From positions 186,001 through 250,000 of the forward strand of contig NZ_JAJGNO010000005.1 of the NCBI RefSeq assembly GCF_020782235.1: a stretch of DNA of 64,000 nucleotides, written 5' to 3'. The position numbers and the translations under genes are program-made. The notes below the pieces were generated by a model. That model had not been told where the DNA came from. It ran no database searches and saw only the letters and a list, made by a program, of their open reading frames with translations. This stretch comes from Sphingobium naphthae. Its GTDB lineage: Bacteria > Pseudomonadota > Alphaproteobacteria > Sphingomonadales > Sphingomonadaceae. Shown piece by piece: positions 35,929 to 45,554 of the stretch (the first letter of the stretch is position 1; each line of letters opens with the position of its first letter).

Positions 35929-38196
35929 ATGACCGAGAAGCCGACGCTGGACCAATGGGCCGCCGCCGCTGCGAAGGAAGTGAAGGGCCGGGACCTCAAC
36001 TGGGATACCCCCGAGGGTATCCGGGTGAAGCCGCTCTATACCGCGCAGGATGTGACCGTCGATCCGGGCCTGCCGGGCTTCGCGCCTTTCACGCGGGGCG
36101 TGCGCGCATCCATGTATGCGGGCCGGCCCTGGACCATTCGCCAATATGCGGGCTTCTCCACCGCCGAGGAATCCAATGCCTTCTACCGCCGCAACCTGGC
36201 GGCGGGCCAGAAGGGGCTGTCCGTCGCCTTCGACCTTGCCACCCACAGGGGCTATGACAGCGATCATCCCCGCGTCGTCGGCGATGTCGGCAAGGCAGGC
36301 GTCGCGATCGACACGATCGAGGACATGAAGATCCTGTTCGACGGCATTCCGCTGGACCAGATGTCAGTGTCCATGACGATGAACGGCGCGGTGATTCCGA
36401 TCCTCGCTTTCTTCATCGTCGCCGGGGAGGAACAGGGGGTCGAGCGCAAGCTGCTCGACGGGACCATTCAGAACGACATTCTGAAGGAGTTCATGGTCCG
36501 CAACACCTACATCTATCCGCCCGAGCCGAGCATGCGCATCATCAGCGACATTTTCGGCTATACGTCGCGTGAGATGCCCAAGTTCAACAGCATCTCCATT
36601 TCCGGCTATCATATGCAGGAAGCCGGGGCGACGCAGGTGCAGGAACTGGCCTTCACCATCGCGGACGGCGCGGAATATGTGCGCTACGGCGTGGCGAGCG
36701 GGCTCGACATCGACAAGTTCGCCGGGCGGCTCAGCTTCTTTTTCGCCATCGGCATGAACTTCTTCATGGAAATCGCCAAGCTGCGCGCCGCGCGCGTGCT
36801 GTGGCATCGCGTCATGACCAAGCTCGGCGCACAGGACGAGCGCTCCAAGATGCTGCGCACCCATTGCCAGACATCGGGCGTCTCGCTGACCGAGCAGGAC
36901 CCCTATAATAACGTCATGCGCACCACGATCGAGGCGATGGCGGCGATGCTGGGCGGCACCCAGTCGCTCCACACCAACGCGCTGGACGAGGCGATCGCGC
37001 TCCCGACCGACTTTTCCGCCCGGATCGCGCGCAACACGCAGATCGTGATCCAGGAAGAGACCGGAATGTGCAATGTCGTCGATCCGTTGGGCGGCAGCTA
37101 TTATATTGAGGCGCTGACCCAGCAGCTGGTCGACGCCGCGCAGGAGATCATCGATCGGGTCGAAGCCGAAGGCGGCATGGCCAAGGCCGTGGCAGCCGGC
37201 TGGCCCAAGGCGATGATCGAGACAGCGGCCGCGGCGCGGCAGGCCCGCGTCGACCGGGGCGAGGACGTGATCGTCGGCGTCAACAAATATCGGCTGGCGA
37301 ACGAGGATCTGCTCGAAACGCTGGAAGTCGACAATAGCAAGGTGCGCGAGGCGCAGATCGCCCGCATCATTCGCGTCAAGGCGCAGCGGGACGAAAGCCA
37401 GTGCCAGGCGGCACTGGACGCGTTAAAGCGCGGATGCCGATACGAAAATCCTCCCCTGCAAGGGGAGGGGGACCAGCCGAAGGCTGGTGGAGGGGTGTCG
37501 CCCCATGGAGAGGGGGACACCCCTCCGTCTGGCCTTCGGCCAGCCACCTCCCCCTCAGGGGGAGGATTGGGGATGGAGAATAACCTGTTGGCGCTCGCCG
37601 TCGAAGCCGCGCGCGCGCGCGCCACGCTGGGCGAGATCTCCGCCGCCATGGAGGATAGTTTCGATCGCTACGGGACGCAGCCGACGCCGGTGAAGGGCGT
37701 CTATGGCGCGCCCTACAAGGATGACAGCCGCTGGAAACAGGTTCTCGATGGCGTGCAGGCCGTCGAACGGCGCCTCGGTCGCAAGCCGAAACTGCTCGTC
37801 GCCAAGATGGGACAGGACGGTCACGACCGGGGCGCCAACATCATCGCGTCGGCCTTTGGCGACATGGGTTTCGATGTCGTGTCCGGGCCGCTGTTCCAGA
37901 CGCCGGAGGAAACGGTGGTGCTGGCGCTCGACACCGGCGTCGATGTGGTGGGCGCATCGTCGCTCGCCGCCGGGCACAAGACGCTGATCCCCGAATTGAT
38001 CCAGCGACTGCGGGAAAAGGGGCGCAGCGATATCAAGGTGATCGCCGGCGGCGTGATCCCGCCGCAGGATTATGACTTCCTCCGTGACGCAGGCGTGCAG
38101 GGCATTTATGGACCGGGTTCCAATGTCGTGGAATGCGCCGCCGATGTGCTGCGCCTCCTCGGCCACAACATGCCCCCGCTGGAGGAAGCCGCGTAA
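35929..38196 (+). CDS. scpA: Methylmalonyl-CoA mutase, single-chain, AdoCbl-dependent
   Basis: Isomerises (R)-methylmalonyl-CoA to succinyl-CoA, the last step of propionyl-CoA assimilation. The 755-residue protein has the catalytic TIM barrel ([20 protein letters not shown], substrate- and radical-handling regions; [19 protein letters not shown]) and a C-terminal B12-binding domain with the cobalt-ligand motif [11 protein letters not shown] (His632) and [16 protein letters not shown]. Family members run about 710-720 residues; the excess is a 40-residue Pro/Gly-rich segment at about 505-548, encoded by a palindromic DNA repeat inserted in frame in the linker. The start is the ATG at 35929. 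No meaB/ATP-dependent chaperone gene is adjacent. Confidence 0.97.
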   Translation: MTEKPTLDQWAAAAAKEVKGRDLNWDTPEGIRVKPLYTAQDVTVDPGLPGFAPFTRGVRASMYAGRPWTIRQYAGFSTAEESNAFYRRNLAAGQKGLSVAFDLATHRGYDSDHPRVVGDVGKAGVAIDTIEDMKILFDGIPLDQMSVSMTMNGAVIPILAFFIVAGEEQGVERKLLDGTIQNDILKEFMVRNTYIYPPEPSMRIISDIFGYTSREMPKFNSISISGYHMQEAGATQVQELAFTIADGAEYVRYGVASGLDIDKFAGRLSFFFAIGMNFFMEIAKLRAARVLWHRVMTKLGAQDERSKMLRTHCQTSGVSLTEQDPYNNVMRTTIEAMAAMLGGTQSLHTNALDEAIALPTDFSARIARNTQIVIQEETGMCNVVDPLGGSYYIEALTQQLVDAAQEIIDRVEAEGGMAKAVAAGWPKAMIETAAAARQARVDRGEDVIVGVNKYRLANEDLLETLEVDNSKVREAQIARIIRVKAQRDESQCQAALDALKRGCRYENPPLQGEGDQPKAGGGVSPHGEGDTPPSGLRPATSPSGGGLGMENNLLALAVEAARARATLGEISAAMEDSFDRYGTQPTPVKGVYGAPYKDDSRWKQVLDGVQAVERRLGRKPKLLVAKMGQDGHDRGANIIASAFGDMGFDVVSGPLFQTPEETVVLALDTGVDVVGASSLAAGHKTLIPELIQRLREKGRSDIKVIAGGVIPPQDYDFLRDAGVQGIYGPGSNVVECAADVLRLLGHNMPPLEEAA
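37447..37568. repeat. Imperfect palindromic repeat inserted in frame in the mutase gene
   Basis: A 122-bp element whose left arm (AATCCTCCCC, then GACCAGCCGAAGGCTGGT, then GGAGGGGTGTC) is mirrored by the right arm (GACACCCCTCC, CTGGCCTTCGGCCAG, GGGGGAGGATT). It could fold as two nested hairpins. Translated in frame it gives an Asn/Pro/Gly/Ser-rich segment of about 40 residues without stops. The style recalls Rickettsia palindromic elements that persist in genes by adding a peptide. Confidence 0.85.
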
Positions 38197-39210
38197 ATGA
38201 ATGCCCCCTGCACCCTGACCGCCCGCACCGACTGGACGCGCGAGGAGATCGCCGCGCTGTTCGACCTGCCCTTTGGCGACCTGATGTTCGAAGCGCAGTC
38301 GATCCACCGCGCCAGCTTCCCGCGCAACGAGGTGCAGCTGTCGACCCTGTTGTCGATCAAGACCGGCGGCTGTCCAGAGGATTGCGGCTATTGCAACCAG
38401 TCGGCCCACGCCGAAAGCGGGCTGAAGGCGCAGAAGCTGATGAGCGTGCAGGCCGTGATGCAGGCGGCGGCGCAGGCAAAGGACGCGGGCAGCTCGCGCT
38501 TCTGCATGGGCGCGGCCTGGCGCAACCCCAAGGATCGCGACATGCCCGCCATCGTCGAGATGGTGAAGGGCGTGCGCCAGATGGGCATGGAAACCTGCAT
38601 GACGCTGGGGATGCTCAGCGAAAGCCAGGCCGAGATGCTCGCCGATGCGGGGCTCGATTATTACAACCATAATATCGACACCTCGCCTGAACATTATGAG
38701 AAGGTCATCACCACCCGGACCTTCGACGATCGGTTGGTGACGCTGGAAAATGTCCGCAATTCGGGCATCAACGTGTGCAGCGGCGGCATCGTCGGCATGG
38801 GGGAGACACGCGAGGATCGCGTCGGCTTCCTGCATGCGCTCGCCGTGCTGCCCCGCCATCCCGAAAGCGTGCCGATCAACGCTCTGGTCCCGGTCAAGGG
38901 CACGGTGCTGGGCAACATGCTGGCCGACACCCCGCTCGCCAAGATCGACGAGATCGAGTTCGTGCGGACCGTTGCCGTCGCGCGGATCGTGATGCCGCAG
39001 AGCATGGTGCGGTTGAGCGCTGGCCGCGAGAGCATGTCGGAAGCGTGCCAGGCGCTCTGCTTCATGGCTGGCGCGAACAGCATCTTCACTGGCGACAAAC
39101 TGCTGACCACCGCCAATGCCGGCGACAATGCGGACGCGGCTTTGTTCGCCAAGCTGGGCGTCGTGCCGATGCAGGCGGAAGTGAAGGTCGAGCTGGAGGC
39201 GGCGGAGTGA
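38197..39210 (+). CDS. bioB: Biotin synthase
   Basis: Radical-SAM enzyme that inserts sulfur into dethiobiotin. The 337-residue protein has the radical-SAM cluster motif CPEDCGYC (Cys59, Cys63, Cys66), the [2Fe-2S] cysteines further along (CMGAA, CMTLG and [10 protein letters not shown]), and the C-terminal Arg in VRLSAGRE. It starts directly after the mutase stop codon, before pccA, so biotin made here can supply the biotinyl-carrier domain of PccA. No other bio gene is in the window. Confidence 0.96.
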   Translation: MNAPCTLTARTDWTREEIAALFDLPFGDLMFEAQSIHRASFPRNEVQLSTLLSIKTGGCPEDCGYCNQSAHAESGLKAQKLMSVQAVMQAAAQAKDAGSSRFCMGAAWRNPKDRDMPAIVEMVKGVRQMGMETCMTLGMLSESQAEMLADAGLDYYNHNIDTSPEHYEKVITTRTFDDRLVTLENVRNSGINVCSGGIVGMGETREDRVGFLHALAVLPRHPESVPINALVPVKGTVLGNMLADTPLAKIDEIEFVRTVAVARIVMPQSMVRLSAGRESMSEACQALCFMAGANSIFTGDKLLTTANAGDNADAALFAKLGVVPMQAEVKVELEAAE

Positions 39211-39446
39211 GCAAGCCGAGCGCCATGAAGATCGGATTCTTCGTGGTGCTCAGCATTGCCTATTGGCTGATCGCAATGATTGTCATTCTGTTGGCGGCCA
39301 TTGGTAGTTGCGGGATGGGGCCAGATGCTCCAGCGGACTGTGATGGCATTTCGCCAACTATTACGGGAGCCCTGTCGCTCCTGATTTTTACCGGACTTAG
39401 TTTTGTCTATTTCAAGGCCCGGTTTTCGGGAGTGGATAAGCAATAA
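39207..39446 (+). CDS. Small two-helix membrane protein, unknown
   Basis: A 79-residue protein with hydrophobic helices at about residues 8-31 ([21 protein letters not shown]) and 50-68 ([17 protein letters not shown]), separated by a short loop with two Cys ([14 protein letters not shown]). The GTG start overlaps the bioB stop (GTGA), arguing that it is translated from the bioB message; an ATG at 39225 is an alternative. I do not recognise a family. Its downstream end is close to a palindromic repeat. Confidence 0.6.
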   Translation: MSKPSAMKIGFFVVLSIAYWLIAMIVILLAAIGSCGMGPDAPADCDGISPTITGALSLLIFTGLSFVYFKARFSGVDKQ

Positions 39447-39453
39447 ATCAACA

Positions 39454-39535
39454 CCCGTTCGCCCTGAGCTTGTCGAAGGGCCTTACTTCTCTTGAAGAAA
39501 GGAACGGGGCTTCGACAGGCTCAGCCCGAACGGGG
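39454..39535. repeat. Dispersed palindromic repeat (CTGAGCTTGTCGAAG family), second copy
   Basis: An 82-bp palindrome with arms CCCGTTCGCCCTGAGCTTGT (39454) continuing CGAAGGG and, mirrored, GGGGCTTCGACAGGCTCAG then CCCGAACGGGG. It is the same family as 35785-35900 but with a shorter centre. It lies between the small membrane protein and pccA. Confidence 0.8.
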
Positions 39536-39572
39536 TGAGAGGAACTGAATAAGGACTGGGACAGGAAACAGA

Positions 39573-41573
39573 ATGGCAATCACCAAGATCCTGATCGCGA
39601 ACCGTGGCGAAATTGCGTGCCGGGTCATGCGCACGGCCAAGAAGATGGGCATCAAGACCGTTGCGGTCTATTCCGATGCCGACGCTCGCGCGCCGCATGT
39701 GCTGATGGCGGACGAGGCGGTGCATATCGGCCCGCCGCCCGCGGCCCAATCCTATCTGCTGGCCGACAAGATCATCGAGGCGTGCAAGGCGACGGGCGCA
39801 GATGCCGTGCATCCGGGCTATGGCTTCATCTCCGAGCGCGAAAGCTTCCGCAAGGCGCTGGACGCTGAAGGGATCATCTTCGTCGGCCCGCCCGCCAATG
39901 CCATCGCCGCGATGGGCGACAAGATCGAGTCGAAGAAGCTTGCCAAGGAAGCGGGTGTCAATGTCGTCCCCGGCTATGTCGGCGTGATCGACGACACCGA
40001 CCATGCCGTCCGCATCTCCAACGAGATCGGCTATCCGGTGATGATGAAGGCATCGGCCGGTGGCGGCGGCAAGGGCATGCGGCTGGCCTATAGCGAGCAG
40101 GATGTCCGTGAAGGCTTTGAAGCGACGAAGCGCGAGGGGCTGAACAGCTTCGGCGACGACCGTGTCTTCATCGAGAAGTTCATCGAAAGCCCGCGCCATA
40201 TCGAGATCCAGATATTAGGCGATCAGCATGGCAATATCGTCTACTTGAACGAGCGCGAATGTTCGATCCAGCGCCGCCACCAGAAAGTGGTGGAGGAAGC
40301 GCCATCGCCCTTCGTCAGCCCAGACATGCGCCGCAAGATGGGCGAGCAATGCGTCGCTCTGGCCCGCGCGGTCGGCTATTTCAGCGCCGGCACGGTCGAA
40401 TTGATCGTCAGCGGCGAGGACAAGACCGGCGAGAGCTTCTACTTTCTGGAAATGAATACCCGGCTGCAGGTCGAGCATCCGGTAACCGAGGAGATTACCG
40501 GCGTCGACCTGGTCGAACAGATGATCCGCGTCGCCAATGGGGAGGCGCTCGGCTTCGGCCAGGATGACGTGAAGATCAACGGCTGGGCGATCGAGAACCG
40601 GGTCTATGCCGAAGACCCCTATCGCGGCTTCCTGCCGTCCACCGGCCGGCTCGTCCGCTATAGTCCGCCGCAGGCAGGGACGGACGGCGCCGGGGCGAAG
40701 GTGCGCGTCGACGATGGCGTGGCCGAAGGCGGCGAAGTGTCGATGTTCTACGACCCGATGATCGCCAAGCTCATCACTTGGGCCCCCACACGCCTCGAAG
40801 CCATCGACAAGCAGATCGAGGCGCTGGATCAGTTCGAGATCGATGGGCCGGGCCACAATATCGATTTCGTGTCCGCGCTGATGCAGCATGAGCGGTTCCG
40901 GTCTGGCAACATCACCACCGGCTTCATTGCCGAGGAATATCCCGAGGGGTTCCAGGGCGCGCCCGCGTCGACGCAACTGCTCCAGCGGCTGTCCGCCGTG
41001 GGCGCCTTCGCCGCCATGGCCCAGGCTGACCGGGCGCGCCGGATCGACGGACAACTCGGCAAGCGGCTCAGCCCCCCGACCGGCTGGCAAGTCAAGATTG
41101 GCGATGCCGTGCATGACGTCGTGATCGACGGCGATGACGTGACGGTGGATGGCGAACCCATCGACATGGCGCTGGAATATACGCCGGGCGACCGCCTGAT
41201 CGAGGCGGAGTTCGGCGACGATCTGCTGAGCGTACGGATCGCGCCCTCGCGGTCCGGCTTCGTGCTGACCTGCCATGGCGCGAGCCATCGCCTGCGCATC
41301 CTGCCGGCCCATGCGGCACCCTATGCGGCGCACATGATCGACAAGGTTCCGCCCGACCTTTCCAAATATCTGATCTGTCCGATGCCGGGCCTGCTCGTCG
41401 CGCTGCACGTCAAGCAAGGCGATAAGGTCGAGGTCGGCCAGCCGCTCGCGGTCATCGAAGCGATGAAGATGGAGAATATCCTGCGCGCCGGAAAGGCGGG
41501 CACGGTCAAGAGCGTGTCGGCGGCGCAGGGCGAAAGCCTGCCGGTGGACGCGGTGATCCTGGAACTGGAGTAG
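39573..41573 (+). CDS. pccA: Acetyl/propionyl-CoA carboxylase alpha subunit (biotin carboxylase plus biotin carrier)
   Basis: Carboxylates its own biotin with bicarbonate and ATP and supplies PccB. The 666-residue protein has the biotin carboxylase domain (ILIANRGEIACRVMRTAKKMG; KASAGGGGKGMRL ATP loop; FLEMNTRLQVEHPVTEEITG), a BT linker domain, and a C-terminal biotinyl domain with EAMKMEN, in which Lys632 is biotinylated. An AGGAAACAG sequence precedes the ATG. It is separated from pccB by four other genes, unusual but common in sphingomonads. Confidence 0.97.
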   Translation: MAITKILIANRGEIACRVMRTAKKMGIKTVAVYSDADARAPHVLMADEAVHIGPPPAAQSYLLADKIIEACKATGADAVHPGYGFISERESFRKALDAEGIIFVGPPANAIAAMGDKIESKKLAKEAGVNVVPGYVGVIDDTDHAVRISNEIGYPVMMKASAGGGGKGMRLAYSEQDVREGFEATKREGLNSFGDDRVFIEKFIESPRHIEIQILGDQHGNIVYLNERECSIQRRHQKVVEEAPSPFVSPDMRRKMGEQCVALARAVGYFSAGTVELIVSGEDKTGESFYFLEMNTRLQVEHPVTEEITGVDLVEQMIRVANGEALGFGQDDVKINGWAIENRVYAEDPYRGFLPSTGRLVRYSPPQAGTDGAGAKVRVDDGVAEGGEVSMFYDPMIAKLITWAPTRLEAIDKQIEALDQFEIDGPGHNIDFVSALMQHERFRSGNITTGFIAEEYPEGFQGAPASTQLLQRLSAVGAFAAMAQADRARRIDGQLGKRLSPPTGWQVKIGDAVHDVVIDGDDVTVDGEPIDMALEYTPGDRLIEAEFGDDLLSVRIAPSRSGFVLTCHGASHRLRILPAHAAPYAAHMIDKVPPDLSKYLICPMPGLLVALHVKQGDKVEVGQPLAVIEAMKMENILRAGKAGTVKSVSAAQGESLPVDAVILELE

Positions 41574-41691
41574 GGGTTGCTGCAACCGTCCTCCGAGCGG
41601 ACGCCGGGATTTCGCTTCTTCTGGCGATGCTGCGGGAAGGATAGCGGGATTTCGGCTTTCGCTGGGATGACGGGCGTGGTTTGATGGCGTC

Positions 41692-42063
41692 ATGCACCTG
41701 ACCCATGACCCCGGCGCCCCTGCGGCCGACCCGATCAGTTTCGACGAATTTCTGAAAGTGGACATCCGCGTCGGGACGATCCTGGCTGCCGAACCCCATC
41801 CGGAAGCGCGCAAGCCGGCCTATAAGCTGCTGATCGATTTCGGACCGGGGATCGGCACGAAAAAATCGAGCGCGCAGATCACGGAAAATCATGCCCTCGC
41901 GGATTTGCCGGGACGGCAGGTCGCTGCGGTCGTCAACTTTCCGCCTCGCCAGATCGGCACGTTCATGTCCGAAGTGCTGACGCTGGGTTTCGCCGACGCC
42001 ACGGGCGCGGTCACGCTCTTCGCGCCCGACAGGCCGGTGCCGAACGGATCGCGGCTGTTCTGA
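41692..42063 (+). CDS. csaA: tRNA-binding OB-fold protein CsaA
   Basis: A 123-residue protein of the CsaA/EMAP-II OB-fold group. Typical segments are ISFDEFLKVDIRVGTILAAEPHPEARKPAYKL and QVAAVVNFPPRQIGTFMSEVL. CsaA binds tRNA and has been linked to protein export and chaperone activity. It stands alone after pccA, 118 nt downstream. Confidence 0.92.
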   Translation: MHLTHDPGAPAADPISFDEFLKVDIRVGTILAAEPHPEARKPAYKLLIDFGPGIGTKKSSAQITENHALADLPGRQVAAVVNFPPRQIGTFMSEVLTLGFADATGAVTLFAPDRPVPNGSRLF

Positions 42064-42116
42064 CCGCAGCGACAGCCCCCTCGACGGGGGAAGCGCGGGG
42101 CGCTATCCGCGTCGCG

Positions 42117-43163
42117 ATGCACGGCTACACCGCTCCGCTGCGCCTGCGCCTGGACGGCGACGCGCTCGTTTCCAACTGGCGCTGGCTGGCGCGCGAGAGC
42201 GGCACCGCCGCCTGTGGCGCGGCGATCAAGGCGGACGGCTACGGCCTGGGCGCGAACGAGGTGCTGCGCCGGCTGACGCAGGCGGGATGCCGCCACTTCT
42301 TCGTGTCCAACTGGGGCGAGGCGGCGGCACTGGAGCCGCTGCTGGAGCAGGGCGTCAGCCTGTCGGTGCTGCATGGCGTGCGGTCCGAGGACATGGCCCA
42401 GGCATTGCAGTCCCGAGCGCGGCCGGTTCTCTCCACGCCGGAGCAGGTGGCGCGCTGGCGGGCGGCGGGCGGCGGCGCCTGCGACGTCATGGTCGATACC
42501 GGCATGAACCGGCTGGGGCTGAACTGGCGCGATGATCTGTCCGCCATGGTCGCGGACCTGGGCCTCGTCACGCTGATGAGCCATTTGGCGTCGGCGGATG
42601 AGGATGTGGCGCTCAACGCCGTCCAATGCGCGCGCTTCCGCGATATTCGGCAGGCCATTCCGGCGCGGCGTTACAGCCTGGCGAACAGCGCCGGCATCTG
42701 TCGCGGCGCGGATTTCCACTTCGACCTGACTCGGCCCGGGCTGGCGCTTTATGGCGGCGTCCCGCACCCGGCTGCGGCGGACAGGATCCGCGCGGTGGTC
42801 TTGCCCCAGGCGCAGATCCTGCAGCGGCGGCGGCTCATCGCCGGGGACAGCATCGGCTACAACGCCACTTTTACGGCTGAACGCGACCATGAGGTGGCGA
42901 TCCTGAACCTGGGCTATGCGGACGGGTATCTGCGCGGTTTTTCGGGCCGAGGCGCGGCATCGGTCGAAGGCGTGCGGCTGCCCGTGCTCGGGCGCGTGTC
43001 GATGGACCTGTTGGCGATCGACGTTACGGCGTTGCCGCAGGTGACCGAAGGCGACTGGGTGACGATCGACTACGAGCTGCCGGCCGCGGCGAGCCTGTCG
43101 GGCCTGTCGCAATATGAACTGCTGACGGGCCTCGGCGCGCGTTTCGATCGCGTCTGGCCCTGA
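42117..43163 (+). CDS. alr: Alanine racemase (PLP-dependent)
   Basis: Interconverts L- and D-alanine for peptidoglycan. The PLP lysine is in GAAIKADGYGLGA (Lys39). The 348-residue barrel protein also has VDTGMNRLGL, TLMSHLASADE, SLANSAGIC, DLTRPGLALYGG and IGYNATFTAE, all family blocks, and the catalytic Tyr lies near the C-terminal GYNATF/GYADGYLRG region. A bidirectional terminator follows. Confidence 0.95.
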   Translation: MHGYTAPLRLRLDGDALVSNWRWLARESGTAACGAAIKADGYGLGANEVLRRLTQAGCRHFFVSNWGEAAALEPLLEQGVSLSVLHGVRSEDMAQALQSRARPVLSTPEQVARWRAAGGGACDVMVDTGMNRLGLNWRDDLSAMVADLGLVTLMSHLASADEDVALNAVQCARFRDIRQAIPARRYSLANSAGICRGADFHFDLTRPGLALYGGVPHPAAADRIRAVVLPQAQILQRRRLIAGDSIGYNATFTAERDHEVAILNLGYADGYLRGFSGRGAASVEGVRLPVLGRVSMDLLAIDVTALPQVTEGDWVTIDYELPAAASLSGLSQYELLTGLGARFDRVWP

Positions 43164-43189
43164 ACCTGCGCCGCACTCGACGGCCCATG

Positions 43190-43224
43190 AAAAAGCCGCC
43201 GATCCTGCGATCGACGGCCTTTTT
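43190..43224. terminator. Bidirectional intrinsic terminator between alr and phaA
   Basis: Stem-loop with AAAAAGCCGCCGATC paired to GATCGACGGCCTTTTT around a CTGC loop, one mismatch and one bulge. The T-run after the stem on each strand makes it suitable for stopping both alr (plus) and phaA (minus) transcripts, whose stops lie 26 and 18 nt away. Confidence 0.85.
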
Positions 43225-43241
43225 CGAAAGCGAGACTGGCT

Positions 43242-44414
43242 TTAGCGTTCGATGCACATGGCGACGCCCATGCCGCCGCCGATGCACAAGGTGGCGAGAC
43301 CCTTCTTCGCGTCGCGCTTGTCCATCTCGTAGAGCAGGGTCGTCAGCACGCGGGCACCCGATGCGCCGATCGGATGGCCGATCGCGATCGCGCCGCCATT
43401 CACATTGACCTTGTCGGGATCGAAGCCCAACTCCTGGCTGACCGACAGCGCCTGCGCGGCGAAGGCCTCATTGGCTTCGATCAGGTCCAGGTCACCGACC
43501 GACCAGCCCGCCTTGGCCAGCGCCTTGCGGCTCGCGGGCGCCGGGCCGATGCCCATGATCGACGGATCGACGCCGCAGGTGGCGAAGCCGGCGATGCGGC
43601 CCAGCACGGTTGCGCCGCGCTTGGCGGCTTCGTCGGCGCTCATCAGCACCAAGGCTGCCGCGCCGTCATTAAGCCCGCTGGCGTTGCCGGCGGTGACGGT
43701 GCCGTCCTTTTTGAAGGCGGGCTTGAGGCCGCCCATCGCCTCGATCGTGGCGCCGTCGCGGATATATTCGTCGGCATCGACGATGGTGTCGCCCTTGCGG
43801 CCCTTGACCGTGACGGGGACGATTTCATCCTTGAAACGACCGGAGGACCGCGCGGCCGACGCCTTGTTCTGGCTGCCGACGGCGAAGGCGTCCTGCGCCT
43901 CGCGGCTGATCTGATATTTCTCGGCCAGATTTTCGGCGGTGATGCCCATATGATAGGCATTGAAGGCGTCGGTCAGGCCATCGACGATCATCGTGTCGAC
44001 CAGGCTGACATTGCCCATCTTCTGCCCGGCGCGCAGGAACTGGGCGTGCGGGGCGAGCGACATATTCTCCTGCCCGCCAGCGACCATGATGCGCGCATCG
44101 CCCAAGGCGATCGCCTGCGCAGCCAGCGCGACGGCGCGCAGGCCCGATCCGCAGACCTGATTGACGGCGAAGGCGGTGCGGTCCACCGGCACACCTGCGC
44201 CGACGGCGGCCTGACGAGCGGGGTTCTGTCCAAGGCCAGCGGTCAGCACATGGCCCAGAATGACTTCATTCACCTCTTCGGCCGAAACGCCTGCCTGCTC
44301 CAATGCGGCGACGATCGCGGTCTGGCCCAGGACATGCGCCGGCGTAGTGCTGAAGGCGCCCAGGAAGCTGCCGACCGGAGTGCGCTTGGCGGCGGTAATG
44401 ACGATGTCAGACAA
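43242..44414 (-). CDS. phaA: Acetyl-CoA C-acetyltransferase (PhaA-type thiolase)
   Basis: Condenses two acetyl-CoA to acetoacetyl-CoA for polyhydroxybutyrate. The 390-residue thiolase has the nucleophile in [11 protein letters not shown] (Cys88), the His motif [15 protein letters not shown], and the C-terminal CIGGGMG. Translation begins at TTG (44414), with AAGG and GAGG nearby upstream. It lies 51 nt after the phaC-like gene and is probably co-transcribed; no acetoacetyl-CoA reductase (phaB) is in the window. Confidence 0.92.
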   Translation of the reverse strand: MSDIVITAAKRTPVGSFLGAFSTTPAHVLGQTAIVAALEQAGVSAEEVNEVILGHVLTAGLGQNPARQAAVGAGVPVDRTAFAVNQVCGSGLRAVALAAQAIALGDARIMVAGGQENMSLAPHAQFLRAGQKMGNVSLVDTMIVDGLTDAFNAYHMGITAENLAEKYQISREAQDAFAVGSQNKASAARSSGRFKDEIVPVTVKGRKGDTIVDADEYIRDGATIEAMGGLKPAFKKDGTVTAGNASGLNDGAAALVLMSADEAAKRGATVLGRIAGFATCGVDPSIMGIGPAPASRKALAKAGWSVGDLDLIEANEAFAAQALSVSQELGFDPDKVNVNGGAIAIGHPIGASGARVLTTLLYEMDKRDAKKGLATLCIGGGMGVAMCIER

Positions 44415-44465
44415 AGCCTTGATCCTCTTTCGATGGTGGACAGGTTTTTCGCGGCCGCAATAGCA

Positions 44466-45554
44466 TCAGCCGCCATGGGTGGAAAGCCAAAGGGACAGGG
44501 GATCCCATAGCGACGCACGTGCGCGCCCGCTCACGACCATGCCGACATGGCCGAGAGATAGGTTGCGTTCCTCCTGCAGGTCGGGGCTCGCCACCGCCGG
44601 CACGATGCGGTCCGTGGTCGAGCGGATGGAGAGGGTGGGGCAGGTCAGGCGCGCGGGGTCGACGGTCACATCGCCCACGCGCCATTGCGCACGCCCCGGC
44701 GCGTCGGCGGCATAGAAGGTTTCGAACAAGTCGCGCCCCGCCGCGAAGGTGAGCGGCGCGCCCTCATTGGCCCAATCCTCCACCGCCAGAAAGGCGCGTT
44801 CCGCGTCCGATTCCGGCGCGGCATCGGCGAAGGCGGCGAATTTGCGGATCGTGCGTGCGGGGTCCATCGCCCAGAAGCCCGATTGCAGCACCTCCATCGG
44901 CACATAGCCGATCCGCGCGCACATGGCTTTCGCGCCGCGCCAGAGGGAATCGATCAGTTCCAGGTCAGCGGCCGGAAAGCGACTGAAGCGCCACGGCGCC
45001 GCGATGGTCGCCACTGCGGATATGGGGGAGAGGGCCGCCGCGCCCAGCGCCAGGCTGCCGCCCAGGCAATAGCCGACCAGGATGGGTGGACGCGGCAGCG
45101 CGGCGAGCAGCGGCAGCAGCCGGTCGGTCACATGCGCGTCCAGGCCGAGCATTGCATCCTCGGCGCGCGGCGTGCCCCAATCGACCAGATAGGCGTCATG
45201 TCCTGCTGCGGCCATGTGGCGCAGCAAGGAACGCTCGTCCGACAAGTCCAGAACGCGCGGCGGATTGATCAGCGACGGGACGAAGACGACCGGAAAGCGG
45301 TCGTTTTCCGCGCCATGCTGCAGCAATCGCGCCGGGCCCGCCGTGGCGACGCAGCGTCCGGATGGCAGCGGCGCGGGCCGCTGCGCGGTCTGATATTTGC
45401 GCAGGCCCTGGAAGGCGCGGCGACGAAACGCTGGATCACCCTCTGTCTCGCGCCATAAAATATTGAGAAAAAGGGGCAAAGGGCGGGGGCCATGTTGCGG
45501 TGCGGCAATGCCCTGTGCTATTGCGGAAGGTGCAGGTGTGGGAGAGGTATCCAT
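44466..45554 (-). CDS. phaC: PHA synthase-like alpha/beta hydrolase (short PhaC)
   Basis: A 362-residue alpha/beta-hydrolase protein with the polyhydroxyalkanoate synthase Cys nucleophile in VGYCLGGSLA (Cys163 in the listed frame), Asp in RSTTDRIVP and His in LGHVGMVVSG: a full Cys-Asp-His triad. Size resembles class III PhaC, but no phaE partner is visible. The ATG at 45554 overlaps the start codon of the divergent phaR; a TTG at 45479, just beyond a TGC-rich stretch, is a possible alternative start, so the N-terminus is uncertain. It precedes phaA in an operon. Confidence 0.8.
   Translation of the reverse strand: MDTSPTPAPSAIAQGIAAPQHGPRPLPLFLNILWRETEGDPAFRRRAFQGLRKYQTAQRPAPLPSGRCVATAGPARLLQHGAENDRFPVVFVPSLINPPRVLDLSDERSLLRHMAAAGHDAYLVDWGTPRAEDAMLGLDAHVTDRLLPLLAALPRPPILVGYCLGGSLALGAAALSPISAVATIAAPWRFSRFPAADLELIDSLWRGAKAMCARIGYVPMEVLQSGFWAMDPARTIRKFAAFADAAPESDAERAFLAVEDWANEGAPLTFAAGRDLFETFYAADAPGRAQWRVGDVTVDPARLTCPTLSIRSTTDRIVPAVASPDLQEERNLSLGHVGMVVSGRARASLWDPLSLWLSTHGG

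Noticed and set aside
41574-41691. A dispersed repeat between pccA and csaA
   Set aside because: There are two similar GCGGGATTTCG stretches, but too short and irregular to define an element by eye.
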